42,930 bases of DNA from Myxococcales bacterium (GTDB lineage: Bacteria > Myxococcota_A > Polyangia > Polyangiales > Polyangiaceae): assembly GCA_903642325.1 (NCBI GenBank), contig CAHJWM010000043.1, positions 1 through 42,930 on the forward strand, given 5' to 3'. The notes below the pieces were generated by a model, which was not told where the DNA came from, searched no databases, and was given only the letters and a program-made list of their open reading frames with translations. Positions 8,447 through 17,477 of the stretch are shown piece by piece. Numbering within the stretch: the stretch's first letter is position 1; the number at the start of each line of letters is the position of its first letter. The position numbers were made by a program, and so were the translations under genes.

Positions 8447-9427
8447 TCAACGACGTACGAGGGATCCGGGGTCGATCAGGCCCCCCGACGTGGCCTCCGC
8501 GAGCGCGAAGGCGGGCGCTGCGATGGGATTCTGCGGCCGCAAACGGGCGGCCACGAAGCCTTCCGCGGCGTGATAGCTCGACCGCACGAGCGGTCCGGAA
8601 GCAACGAACGCGAAACCCATTTCGCGCCCAATGCGAGCGTAATCGTCGAAGCCTTCCGGCGGGACGTAGCGCTCGACCGGTGCGTGCTTGGGTGTTGGGC
8701 GCAAGTATTGGCCAAGCGTGAGGATATCGACCCCGGCCGCACGCAGGTCGCGCATCGTCTCGACGATCTCCTCGTCCGTCTCGCCGACGCCGACCATGAT
8801 CGAGCTCTTGACGAACCGCTCCGGCATGCGCGCCTTGGCATGCGACAACACGCCGAGCGAAAGATCATAGTCGCAACGCTGGTCGCGGATCGTCGGGGTC
8901 AGACGGCGTGTGACCTCGATGTTGTGCGCAAAGACATCGGGCGCCGCGTCGACCATGGTATTTACGTCACGTTGCCGTCCGCCGAAGTCGCCGACCAAGG
9001 TTTCGACCAAGAGGCCCGGGCTGTGCTCATGCAGGGCCACGACTGCGCGGGCCATGTGGGAGGCGCCGCCATCGAGCAGATCGTCACGATCCACCATGGT
9101 TAGCACGACGTAGCGGAGCCCTAATTGCGCGATCGCGCGCGCTACGTGCTCCGGCTCGCGCGGGTCGACCGCGCCGCGCGGATTGCCGGTCGTCACCGCG
9201 CAGAACCGGCAGCCCCGCGTGCAAGTGTGACCAAGCAGCATGACCGTGGCCGTGCCGGATGCCCAGCACTCCGCGACGTTCGGACAGCGCGCCTCTTCGC
9301 ACACCGTGTACAAGTCGAGCTCGCGTAGCGTCTGCTTCAAGCGAGTGTAATTTTCGCCCCCAGGCGCGCGCACCTTCAACCACGGCGGCTTCGGGTCGTA
9401 GATCTTGAGCGCGGGCGAAGCGCTCAC
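8447..9427 (-). CDS. lipA: Lipoyl synthase (radical SAM)
   Basis: Inserts two sulfurs into protein-bound octanoyl groups to make lipoyl, the cofactor of the E2 encoded downstream. The 326-residue protein has the auxiliary cluster ligands C43, C48 and C54 ([12 protein letters not shown]), the radical SAM triad CTRGCRFC (C69, C73, C76) and the C-terminal RSSYHA motif that supplies the unusual serine ligand. The start GTG at 9427 overlaps the gatB stop (GTGA, 4 nt), which decides the start over longer in-frame readings that lie inside gatB. The 240-bp gap to the E1alpha gene may hold its promoter. The lipoylation link to the next operon is inference from context. Confidence 0.95.
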   Translation of the reverse strand: MSASPALKIYDPKPPWLKVRAPGGENYTRLKQTLRELDLYTVCEEARCPNVAECWASGTATVMLLGHTCTRGCRFCAVTTGNPRGAVDPREPEHVARAIAQLGLRYVVLTMVDRDDLLDGGASHMARAVVALHEHSPGLLVETLVGDFGGRQRDVNTMVDAAPDVFAHNIEVTRRLTPTIRDQRCDYDLSLGVLSHAKARMPERFVKSSIMVGVGETDEEIVETMRDLRAAGVDILTLGQYLRPTPKHAPVERYVPPEGFDDYARIGREMGFAFVASGPLVRSSYHAAEGFVAARLRPQNPIAAPAFALAEATSGGLIDPGSLVRR

Positions 9428-10854
9428 GGTGCGCCCCCGAGCAACCGCTCGAAAATGTCGCTCACGAGCTTGGGATTTGCCGCGCCGCCGGTTTCCTTCA
9501 TCACCTGGCCCATGAAAAAACCAATCAGCGCCTTCTTGCCGGCGCGCACCGACGCCGCCTGACTCGGGAAACCATCGATCAGTCGTTGGCACAAGACTTC
9601 GAGCGCCGCGCTGTCGGAGACGACTTTCAAGCCGCGCTCGTCCACGACCGAGCGCGCCGTGCGCGCCGTTCCCTCCAGCGCCGCGAACACTTCTTTGGCC
9701 TGCTTGCCGCTGATCTCGCCCGACTCGACCAGGAGCAGGAGCTCGGCGACCTGAGCTGGGGTGACGGTGAAGGTGGCGGCCAAGCCATGCAACTTCGCGC
9801 CGCGGAGCACTTCATTGGCCACGAAGTTCGCGACCTTGACGGGCTGATCGAAGGACTGACACACCGTCTCGAAGAAGGTCACGTACTGCGGGTGTTGGCT
9901 GAGGGTCTGCGCCGTTGCGGCCGTGAGCCCGAGCGTCTCTACCCAGCGCTTGCGGACGGCGACGGGCAGCTCGTGCAAACCCGCGCGCTGCGCTGCGATG
10001 AAGGCGGCAGTGACGCGCAGCGGCGGCAGGTCAGGCTCAGGGAAGTAGCGGTAGTCGTGAGCGTCGTCCTTCGCGCGCAGGGTGTGGGTGAGGCCCGTGT
10101 CCGGGTCGAAGCTTCGCGTCTCTTGTTTGACCTTGCCGCCCGCGTCCAAAATCGCGGTTTGGCGAATGATCTCAGCGTCGATCGCGCGTTGCACGAACTT
10201 GAAGGAATTGATGTTTTTCAGCTCGCAGCGCGTGCCCAACTTTTCCGTCCCCACGGGACGAATGGACACGTTCGCGTCGCAACGGAAGCTACCCTCCTCC
10301 AGGTTCCCATCGTTCACGCCAACGAACACCAAGAGATCACGCATGGCGCGCAGATAAGCGGCTGCTTCGGCACTAGAGCGTAAATCAGGCTCGCCTACGA
10401 TTTCGCACAAGGGCGTGCCGGCTCGGTTCAAGTCCACGAGCGAATCCCCAGCGACGCCGTGTACGTTCTTGCCTGCGTCCTCCTCCATGTGCGCGCGCGT
10501 GATGCCCACCCGCTTGCTCACGCCATCGACGTCGATGTCGAGGTGACCGTGAGTGGCGATCGGCTCCTCGAACTGACTGATCTGATAGCCCTTGGGCAAG
10601 TCCGGATAAAAGTAATTCTTCCGCGCAAAAATGCTTTTTTCGTGGATCGTGCAGCCGAGCGCGAGGCCGGCCTGAACCGCAAAGGTGACCGCCTGCTCGT
10701 TCAGGACCGGCAGCGAGCCGGGCAAGCCCAGACACACCGGACACACATTCGTGTTGGGCTCCCCACCAAAATCCGTGGAGCAAGCGCAAAATAATTTGCT
10801 CTTCGTGAGCAACTGCGCATGCACCTCGAGCCCAATCACCGGTTCATATTCCAT
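9424..10854 (-). CDS. gatB: Aspartyl/glutamyl-tRNA(Asn/Gln) amidotransferase subunit B
   Basis: Part of the GatCAB complex, which converts Glu-tRNA(Gln) or Asp-tRNA(Asn) to the amide. The protein opens [15 protein letters not shown], followed by the zinc-site region [24 protein letters not shown] and the block [39 protein letters not shown] and the C-terminal YqeY-like tail domain, with [12 protein letters not shown], are also present. I chose ATG at 10854 (476 residues) because it fits the family N-terminus; a GTG nine bases upstream is possible. gatA and gatC are not in the window. The stop overlaps the lipA start. A 111-bp gap separates it from nuoI. Confidence 0.96.
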   Translation of the reverse strand: MEYEPVIGLEVHAQLLTKSKLFCACSTDFGGEPNTNVCPVCLGLPGSLPVLNEQAVTFAVQAGLALGCTIHEKSIFARKNYFYPDLPKGYQISQFEEPIATHGHLDIDVDGVSKRVGITRAHMEEDAGKNVHGVAGDSLVDLNRAGTPLCEIVGEPDLRSSAEAAAYLRAMRDLLVFVGVNDGNLEEGSFRCDANVSIRPVGTEKLGTRCELKNINSFKFVQRAIDAEIIRQTAILDAGGKVKQETRSFDPDTGLTHTLRAKDDAHDYRYFPEPDLPPLRVTAAFIAAQRAGLHELPVAVRKRWVETLGLTAATAQTLSQHPQYVTFFETVCQSFDQPVKVANFVANEVLRGAKLHGLAATFTVTPAQVAELLLLVESGEISGKQAKEVFAALEGTARTARSVVDERGLKVVSDSAALEVLCQRLIDGFPSQAASVRAGKKALIGFFMGQVMKETGGAANPKLVSDIFERLLGGAP

Positions 10855-10974
10855 CGCGATCACGGTCTAGCGCCGAACGCCCCCCGGTTCTAGTCGCGCC
10901 CCCGGAAGCCGATTTTTTCACGCTCCTCCTTTTCCGTGCGTCGCGCCCGAGCGCGCGAAGCAGCCCAGCACCTC

Positions 10975-11628
10975 TCAGTGTTTGTCTCGATCAACCCCCG
11001 GATGACCGCCCTCACCCGGCTCATGCCTGGAGTTCCCCGTCAGCCGGGAGCCATCACGACCCGGAAAGCCCATCAGGATGTCTTTCTCGAAGATGAATTG
11101 CTCGCGCGAGTCGTACGGGGCGGCATGCACCCCGGTGTCCATGCGAATGGCGTCTACCGGGCAGGCCTCGACGCAGAAGCCACAGAAGATGCAGCGCAGC
11201 TCGTCAATCACGAAGCGTTTCGGGAAGCGCTCGTAACCGCGGCGCGGATCCCCCTCCGGGTACTCACCTGCTTCGATGTGAATGCACTGCGCGGGGCAGG
11301 CGGTGGAGCAGCACAGGCAAGCGACGCAGCGGGGCGCGCCGTCCTCACGCTGCGTCAGCCGGTGCACGCCGCGGAAGCGCGCCGGATAAGGCCGTTTCTG
11401 CTCGGGGTACGAGATGCAGTTGATGCCGTCTTCGATGCCTTCGAGCACCGGGTCGTTGCGCTGTCCAAAGGCCATCTCTTTCGTGTTCTGAAAGAAATGC
11501 TTCATGGTGATGCCGAGACCCTTGGCGATCTCGGGAATGTACGTCTGAACGGAGGCGCTGCGCTGCGGGCGCGGCACTGGAGCACCGACGACTTGGTTCG
11601 GACCTAAAGCGACAGTCTCGTTCTTCAT
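10975..11628 (-). CDS. nuoI: NADH-quinone oxidoreductase subunit I
   Basis: The 8-Fe ferredoxin-like subunit of complex I, carrying clusters N6a and N6b between the peripheral arm and the quinone site. Two Cys motifs are visible, CVACLCCSTACP and CIFCGFCVEACP. The 217-residue protein starts at ATG 11628, overlapping the nuoH stop by four bases (ATGA). An upstream reading would run into nuoH. The N-terminus carries MKHFFQNTKEMAFG, and a hydrophilic Gly/His/Asp-rich tail ends the protein. It is the last nuo gene here: nuoJ-N do not follow and gatB comes next after 111 bp. Confidence 0.95.
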   Translation of the reverse strand: MKNETVALGPNQVVGAPVPRPQRSASVQTYIPEIAKGLGITMKHFFQNTKEMAFGQRNDPVLEGIEDGINCISYPEQKRPYPARFRGVHRLTQREDGAPRCVACLCCSTACPAQCIHIEAGEYPEGDPRRGYERFPKRFVIDELRCIFCGFCVEACPVDAIRMDTGVHAAPYDSREQFIFEKDILMGFPGRDGSRLTGNSRHEPGEGGHPGVDRDKH

Positions 11629-13409
11629 GCTGACATCCGTGAGCTGCGCGTGCCGCCCGCCGCGATCGCGTATTGCGCCGAAGAGGAGGACAAGGTCTGG
11701 CGTTTGTGCACTGGTTTCACCAAGAACACGATGAAGTAAATCAGGCCGCCCAGGCCGCCGATGGCCAGGAACGCCTTCGTACAATCAGCCAGAAGCGCCA
11801 TGAATTGGCCCACCTCTGGCCCAGCCGACACGATCGCCATCACGATCAAGCCGGTGGCCAACACGTTGGCCAGTGAGGCGGGCAACAACTTGCGCCAGCC
11901 GAGCCGCATCAGCTGGTCGTAACGGAAGCGCGGCAGTGTCCAACGGATCATGAGCTGCAGCCAGCACAGGGTGAGGGTCTTCAGCACGAAGCCCAGCGCG
12001 CCGACCACGACGACCAGCACGTGGGGCAACCCCTGTTCGAACAGCACGGTGCCTCCGATCGCGATGTGAACGCCATCGCGATACAGAAAAGGGAGATCCC
12101 AACCGCCCAGAAAAATGGCCGACATCAGCCCGGCGGACGTGACGACCGCGATGTACTCCGCGAAAAAGAACATCGCGAACTTCATGCCGGCGTACTCGGT
12201 GAAGTAGCCGGCCACGATTTCGCTCTCGCCTTCCGGAATATCGAACGGAATGCGCTTCGATTCCGCAACGGAGGCAGTAAAAAATAGAAAGAAAGCGACG
12301 GGCTGCACGAAGATGCCCCAGGCGTTCTGCGACTGCCACTCGATCATCTTGTCGACGCGCAGCGTTCCGTAAACCATCACGGCGCCCACCAGCGTGAGGC
12401 CCATGGTCACCTCGTAAGAGACCATCTGGCTCGCCGCGCGCACGCCGCCGAGCAGGCTGTATTTGTTGTCGCTCGCCCAGCCCGCCAAAGCCGCGCCGAC
12501 GATGCCTGTGCCAGCCAATGCAAAGAAGTACAGGAGGCCGACGTCCAGATCGACGACTTGTAGACGGAGCGAGCCGGCGGCTTGGCATACGCCGTCACGC
12601 GGCATGGAGCTCATCAGGCTGCCGAGACCTCCGTTTTTGATCGTAAAACAGAGCGTGTCCCCGAACGGGATCACGGCCATGACGACCAACGCCGGGAAGA
12701 ACGAGATGAACGGCGCAAGGCTGTGCAGCAACCGGTCCGCGTTGGGCGGAATAAAATCTTCCTTGAAGATCGTTTTCAGTCCGTCCGCCGCCGGGTGCAA
12801 CAGCCCGGCCAAGCGCAGACCGACGCGCGGCTCATTGCGGATGCTGAATGCGGCGTAGGCCGCACCGCCCAGCACCGAGAAAATCAGAAGCCCGGCGCCG
12901 CAACCGTAGCCGAGGGCGCGGATCTGCGGGCCGAACGCGGAGTCATTGAGCGCAAGCCCCACGAAAAGAGCCAGAAAATGAGCAATTAGCCCAGCATAAA
13001 AGATGCGGCGCGGGTCCCCGATGCCACTGAGCCAGCCATCGAGGCTGCTCTGAGGGCCCCGTGTTTGTACCTTGCCGGCGACCACCGCGAAGGTCAGCCA
13101 AGTGAACAAGATGCCGAGCTGGCTGAACAGCATGGCCCGTTGCCCGAGCTCTTCGGGCGGAGGCTCGAGCTTGAGCAGCGCGAATGCCACCGCGCCGACC
13201 ACGAGCAGAGCAGGCCCCAAGGCCAGCCCCTGGGCGACGAACGTCGGGATCCAAGCCACGGCACGGTTCGGGCCCACTCGGTCCTGAATCATGGCGCCCT
13301 GGCGGCGATCCGCCCAGGTCAAAATCACGGCCACGTTCATGGCGAACATCACCACGACGAAGGCCTTGAGCACGAACAACAGAAACGAGATCAGGGTGAG
13401 CGACATCAT
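11625..13409 (-). CDS. nuoH: NADH-quinone oxidoreductase subunit H, with large membrane insertion
   Basis: The membrane subunit that helps form the quinone-binding cavity of complex I. Conserved parts are QDRVGPNRA (42-50), GLLHPAADGLKTIFKEDFIP (202-221), QVVDLDVGLLYF, the GWASDNKYSLLGGVRAASQMVSYE block, and FDIPEGESEIVAGYFTEYAGMKF. At 594 residues it is far longer than the usual 320-440. About 148 residues (51-198) with several hydrophobic segments sit between RVGPNRA and GLLHPAADG, normally adjacent. A second added loop (about 250-281) carries two cysteines, and an extra hydrophobic segment lies near the C-terminus. The frame is continuous. The ATG at 13409 overlaps the nuoG stop by four bases; a second ATG follows immediately. 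Confidence 0.93.
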   Translation of the reverse strand: MMSLTLISFLLFVLKAFVVVMFAMNVAVILTWADRRQGAMIQDRVGPNRAVAWIPTFVAQGLALGPALLVVGAVAFALLKLEPPPEELGQRAMLFSQLGILFTWLTFAVVAGKVQTRGPQSSLDGWLSGIGDPRRIFYAGLIAHFLALFVGLALNDSAFGPQIRALGYGCGAGLLIFSVLGGAAYAAFSIRNEPRVGLRLAGLLHPAADGLKTIFKEDFIPPNADRLLHSLAPFISFFPALVVMAVIPFGDTLCFTIKNGGLGSLMSSMPRDGVCQAAGSLRLQVVDLDVGLLYFFALAGTGIVGAALAGWASDNKYSLLGGVRAASQMVSYEVTMGLTLVGAVMVYGTLRVDKMIEWQSQNAWGIFVQPVAFFLFFTASVAESKRIPFDIPEGESEIVAGYFTEYAGMKFAMFFFAEYIAVVTSAGLMSAIFLGGWDLPFLYRDGVHIAIGGTVLFEQGLPHVLVVVVGALGFVLKTLTLCWLQLMIRWTLPRFRYDQLMRLGWRKLLPASLANVLATGLIVMAIVSAGPEVGQFMALLADCTKAFLAIGGLGGLIYFIVFLVKPVHKRQTLSSSSAQYAIAAGGTRSSRMSA

Positions 13410-15007
13410 TCGGCTCCGAGCGACGCACTATCGGGAGCGACGCTACGTGGGGCGGCGGGGGCCATGGCGGCTCGAAGCTCCGTGAGCTTTTTCCAGCCGA
13501 GCGGTTTACCTAGCAAGGCGGCGAGCTCCGAAATCAGCCGGAACGCGGGCTGGGAAGAGCCATGCGGGTGGATGGCTCGCTCGCTCTCTTGGCTCATGCC
13601 CTTGGCATTGACGAATGTGCCGTCGGCTTCGGCCCAGCTGCTGGCCGGTAGCACCACGCTCGCGCGATCGACGACCGCGCCCTCGTGGGTGGCGATGGCG
13701 ATCAAGCTTCTCACTTCCGCCAAGGCAGCAGCGCCGCTACCCGTGGGCGTGGCCGAGCCCAAGGCGATAACGGTTGAGGCCTTGCCAGCGCGAATAGCCT
13801 CGACGAGCTCGACGAAGCTCTTCAGCCCGCTCGCCTTGCCGAGCGCGGCGACGCCGGCCGAATTTGGGTTCTTGTCGGGATGGCGGAGAATGTCGTCCCC
13901 CTGCCCCGCTGGGCGCCCGCTTTGATAGATGTCCGAAAAGCCGAGGGACTTGGCGAGCGACAGCAGCGCGAAGTTGTCTTCGTTCGAGTGCTCCGCGCTC
14001 AGCACCACGGCCGTGGACGCGGGACCAGCGGCGACGAGCAGCTGTGCCGCTGTGGCGAGCGCGGCGGCGACCGTTGCCGGGCGACCGGCGACGCGCGCTT
14101 CGAGCACGCGGCCCTCGTGAATTCGGCGGTAATCGAGCATGCCGTCGTCGCACATCCAAAACTTGTTCACGGCTAGGTTCTCGCGCGGCCGGTAGCGGTA
14201 CACCTTCTGATCGCGCGGATCGAAGTCCGAGAAGGAATTGCAGCCGGTGGCGCAGCCGACACACACGGTCCGGCGTGAGCGCAAGAACCAGACTCGGGCC
14301 TTGAATCGAAAATCGATGGACGTGAGCGCGCCGACCGGACACACGTACTCGGTCATCAGGGTGTACGGGTGATCGAGCTGGCGGCCGGGAGCGACGACGA
14401 TCTCGTTCAAGTTCCCGCGCTCACGCACGCTGAGCACCGGATCTTTGGCAAGCTCGTCCGACACGCGCACGCAGCGCGTGCACACGATGCAGCGCTCCGC
14501 GTCGTACACGATCGTCGGGCCAAACACGACGGCCTTGGGCTTGTGCACCGGCTCGTCGCGCATGCGCTTCTTCGTGCCCTGATGCTCGAGCCAGTAGTCC
14601 TGCAATCGGCACTCGCCGGCCTGGTCGCAGATCGGACAATCCACCGGATGATTCAGGAGCAAGAGCTCCTGCACCGAAGCTCGCGCCACGTCGACGTGTT
14701 CGCTGGTTTGACTCTTCACCACCATCCCGTCGGCCGCCGCTTGCTGGCAGGAGGGCACGAGCTTGGGCTTCTTTTGAGGCAGGTACTCTTGCTTGATTTT
14801 GTCCCAGGCGAGCACGTCGAGCAGCATGGCTGGACGACCCGGCGGGGGCATCAGCTCGACCAAGCACATGCGGCAGTTGGCCGCCACCGACAGCCCCGCA
14901 TGCCAGCAGTAGTGCGGGATGTCGATGCCCGCCTTTTGCGCAGCGCGGATGATGGTCTCACCCGGCTCGAACGGGATCTCGCGGTCGTCTAGCTTGAAGT
15001 TAGGCAT
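13406..15007 (-). CDS. nuoG: NADH-quinone oxidoreductase subunit G, short form with N7-type cluster ligands
   Basis: The Fe-S subunit of the complex I peripheral arm. In order: 2Fe-2S ligands C34, C45, C48 and C87; the H120/C124/C127/C133 set (HPVDCPICDQAGEC); C173, C176, C179 and C223; and a fourth set C249, C252, C256 and C286, spaced like the N7 cluster known from Escherichia and Thermus NuoG. The molybdopterin-oxidoreductase-like region is shortened, giving 533 residues against roughly 780-910 in classical NuoG. A segment with VDRASVVLPASSWAEADGTFVN is retained, so this is a compact form rather than a broken gene. The ATG at 15007 lies 52 bp after nuoD, and the stop overlaps nuoH. Confidence 0.93.
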   Translation of the reverse strand: MPNFKLDDREIPFEPGETIIRAAQKAGIDIPHYCWHAGLSVAANCRMCLVELMPPPGRPAMLLDVLAWDKIKQEYLPQKKPKLVPSCQQAAADGMVVKSQTSEHVDVARASVQELLLLNHPVDCPICDQAGECRLQDYWLEHQGTKKRMRDEPVHKPKAVVFGPTIVYDAERCIVCTRCVRVSDELAKDPVLSVRERGNLNEIVVAPGRQLDHPYTLMTEYVCPVGALTSIDFRFKARVWFLRSRRTVCVGCATGCNSFSDFDPRDQKVYRYRPRENLAVNKFWMCDDGMLDYRRIHEGRVLEARVAGRPATVAAALATAAQLLVAAGPASTAVVLSAEHSNEDNFALLSLAKSLGFSDIYQSGRPAGQGDDILRHPDKNPNSAGVAALGKASGLKSFVELVEAIRAGKASTVIALGSATPTGSGAAALAEVRSLIAIATHEGAVVDRASVVLPASSWAEADGTFVNAKGMSQESERAIHPHGSSQPAFRLISELAALLGKPLGWKKLTELRAAMAPAAPRSVAPDSASLGAE

Positions 15008-15059
15008 TCCGAATTTCCGAAAGTCTCAGCGTTGCAAGCATTCATCGGGGGTGAGGCGC

Positions 15060-16274
15060 TCAACGATCGCACTCCCCGCCGATCATGTTCAAAGAGCCAA
15101 AGCTCGGCACGACGTCCGCCATCATGGCGCCGGTGATGATGCGCTCGAGGCCAGCGGTGATCAGGAAGCACGGCGGGCGAATGCGCACGCGGTAGGGCGT
15201 GCCGCTGCCGTCACTGACCAGGTAAAAGCCGAGTTCGCCGTTGCCGCCCTCGGTATAGGCGTACACTTCCCCGGCGGGCAGCTTCAGGCCCTCCATCACG
15301 ATCTTGAAGTGCTGAATGGTGCCTTCGATCGTGTTGTAAACCTCTTCTTTGGGCGGCAAAATGATGCGCGGGTCGTCGATATTGACCGGGCCTTTGTCGG
15401 CCATGCGCTGACACGCCTGCTCGATGATACGCGCGCTCTGACGCATCTCCGCCAAGCGCACCATGAAGCGGTCGAAGCAATCTCCGGTGGTGCCGACCGG
15501 GACCTCGAAATCGAGCTCCCCGTACTTGAGGTAGGGGCTGGCTTTGCGCACATCATAAGCGACGCCCGTTGCCCGCAAGCACGGCCCGGTCCAGCCGAGC
15601 GAGATGGCGTCAGCCTGACTGATGACGCCGATGCCCTCCAACCGGTCGAGGAAGATGCGATTGCCGAGGAGCAGCTTCTCTACCTCGTCCACCACGCTGA
15701 GGATGTGCTGGGTAACCGCGCGCGCGTTGTCCTTCAAGTTGTCGGTCGGGGGCGAGGCCATACCGCCGACGCGGCCAAAGCTATGCGTCAGGCGTGCACC
15801 GGTCTCCTCCTCCAGAAGATCCCAGATCATTTCGCGGGCTTTGATCATCCACAAGAACGGCGTGAACGCGCCGAGCTCCATGGCCATGGCGCCGTCGCAG
15901 GTCAGGTGATCCGACATGCGCGCAAGCTCGCCCAGGATGATGCGGTACCACTGGCAGCGCTCGGGCACGGTAACGCCGAGCATCTTCTCGCAGGCCAGGG
16001 CAAAGGCCACGTTGTTCAACATGGGCGAGACGTAGTTGCAGCGGTCGACGTACGGGAACACCTGCGTCCACGTGCCCCGCTCGCACATCTTCTCGAACCC
16101 GCGGTGCAGATAACCTACCTGCACGTCGACGTGCTCGATGATCTCCCCACTGAGCTCCATCACGCAGCGCACGGTGCCGTGCATGGCCGGGTGGGCCGGG
16201 CCGACGTTCAGCAGCATGGGCTCGGTCGGCATCTCGAGCTCGGCTTCGTCTAATTCCTGATCGAGGGGCTCCAT
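15060..16274 (-). CDS. nuoD: NADH-quinone oxidoreductase subunit D
   Basis: The 49-kDa-type subunit that forms much of the quinone site with NuoB. Motifs are NVGPAHPAMHGTVR near the N-terminus, GYLHRGFEKMCE, YVDRCNYVSPM, RIILGELARMSDHL, and the C-terminal block ADVVPSFGSLNMIGGECDR. The length of 404 residues is normal. ATG at 16274 shares one base with the nuoC stop (TGATG); a TTG one codon upstream is also in frame. NuoC and NuoD are separate here, unlike the fused NuoCD of enterobacteria. Confidence 0.97.
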   Translation of the reverse strand: MEPLDQELDEAELEMPTEPMLLNVGPAHPAMHGTVRCVMELSGEIIEHVDVQVGYLHRGFEKMCERGTWTQVFPYVDRCNYVSPMLNNVAFALACEKMLGVTVPERCQWYRIILGELARMSDHLTCDGAMAMELGAFTPFLWMIKAREMIWDLLEEETGARLTHSFGRVGGMASPPTDNLKDNARAVTQHILSVVDEVEKLLLGNRIFLDRLEGIGVISQADAISLGWTGPCLRATGVAYDVRKASPYLKYGELDFEVPVGTTGDCFDRFMVRLAEMRQSARIIEQACQRMADKGPVNIDDPRIILPPKEEVYNTIEGTIQHFKIVMEGLKLPAGEVYAYTEGGNGELGFYLVSDGSGTPYRVRIRPPCFLITAGLERIITGAMMADVVPSFGSLNMIGGECDR

Positions 16275-16870
16275 CAATTCACCCGTGAGTCGTCGGTATC
16301 GTGCCTGGCTTGCGCGTGGGTTTGGCGCCCGAAGGCCATTCCTTCATCCACGCCAAACGGCGCCACCTTATCGATGTTCGGAATATCCCGGTAGGCGATC
16401 AACGGCTGGATCTTGTCGGCCGGGTAATCTTTGCGCAGCGGGTGCCCCTCGAACTCGGGGTACAGGAGGATCCGCCGCAGATCTGGGTGATTCTTGAAGA
16501 CCACGCCGAACAGGTCGAAGCATTCCCGCTCCAGCCAGTTGGCGCTCGCCCAGAATTCACACAGCGACTCGACCTCGGCTTCGTCGCCCTCGGAGTCGCC
16601 GGTGCGCGTCTTCAGCCGCAGGCGATGGCCTCTGGTGAGCGAATAAAAATGCGCCACGATCTCGAAGCGCGGCTCGCGTTCGGGAAAATCGACCGCGGTC
16701 AAGTCCGTCAGCATGTCCATGCTGACCTGCGGAGAATCCCGTAGGAAGCGGGCCACTTCTTTCCAGGCGCGCAGCTCGACCACCACCGTGTCGTCCCCGT
16801 GCAGTGAGTGCGACTCGAGCACGGCCGAGCCGAAGTCTCTTTGGATCAGCTCGATCAAAGCCTTTGACAT
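16274..16870 (-). CDS. nuoC: NADH-quinone oxidoreductase subunit C
   Basis: The 30-kDa-type subunit of the complex I peripheral arm. The diagnostic stretch is WLERECFDLFGVVFKNHPDLRRILL, followed by EGHPLRKDYP. The ATG at 16870 has GGAAG five bases upstream and lies 16 bp after the nuoB stop, which fixes a 198-residue protein. A longer reading would overlap nuoB. The C-terminus beyond the family core is hydrophilic and His/Asp-rich. The stop TGA overlaps the nuoD ATG by one base, a sign of translational coupling. Confidence 0.95.
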   Translation of the reverse strand: MSKALIELIQRDFGSAVLESHSLHGDDTVVVELRAWKEVARFLRDSPQVSMDMLTDLTAVDFPEREPRFEIVAHFYSLTRGHRLRLKTRTGDSEGDEAEVESLCEFWASANWLERECFDLFGVVFKNHPDLRRILLYPEFEGHPLRKDYPADKIQPLIAYRDIPNIDKVAPFGVDEGMAFGRQTHAQARHDTDDSRVN

Positions 16871-16886
16871 GTTGCTTCCGAAGAGT

Positions 16887-17477
16887 TCAGGCAACCGAAG
16901 CGCGGGATTTGCGCAAGGTGACAAGACCCGTATTTTGATCGAGCGCCGGATCTTGCCGGGGCTTGACGATAGCGGGCGTGCGGTTGCCGGTTTGAATTTT
17001 GTCTTGCAGCAGCATCAAGCCGTCCAGCACCGCTTCCGGGCGGGGCGGACAGCCAGGCACGTATACGTCGCACGGGATGACCTTGTCGACACCCGCCACG
17101 CACGCGTAATTGTCGTAAAAGCCGCCGCAAGACGCGCACGTGCCGAACGCCAGAACCCATTTCGGCTCCGACATTTGCTCGTAGATGCGCTTCAAGATGG
17201 GGGCTTGGCGCTGGGTGATCGTGCCCACCACCCACAGCAGATCCGATTGACGCGGCGAGAAGCGAGGCGCCTCCGAGCCGAAGCGCGAGAAATCGTAGCG
17301 CGGGCTCGAGACCGACATGAATTCCATGCCGCAGCAGGCGGTCACGAACGGATACATGAAGAGCGAATATTTCTGCGCCCAGGCTAGAACCGCCTCTAGC
17401 CGTGTCGTCGCAAACCCGGCACCTTCGGCGCCCCCGGGCTCGACGATTTGTGTCGAAGTCTGCTTCAGCTCTCCCAT
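16887..17477 (-). CDS. nuoB: NADH-quinone oxidoreductase subunit B
   Basis: Carries cluster N2, the last Fe-S centre before quinone. The ligand pattern is complete: the adjacent pair in FVTACCGMEFM, then FGTCASCGG, then YVPGCPPRPEA. The ATG at 17477 (MGELKQTSTQIVEPG, 196 residues) has GGGAG seven bases upstream and overlaps nuoA by 13 bp in another frame. The longer in-frame reading to 17588 lies entirely in nuoA and is not supported. The C-terminal extension after GCPPRPEAVLDGLM, about 50 residues, is hydrophilic. Confidence 0.96.
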   Translation of the reverse strand: MGELKQTSTQIVEPGGAEGAGFATTRLEAVLAWAQKYSLFMYPFVTACCGMEFMSVSSPRYDFSRFGSEAPRFSPRQSDLLWVVGTITQRQAPILKRIYEQMSEPKWVLAFGTCASCGGFYDNYACVAGVDKVIPCDVYVPGCPPRPEAVLDGLMLLQDKIQTGNRTPAIVKPRQDPALDQNTGLVTLRKSRASVA

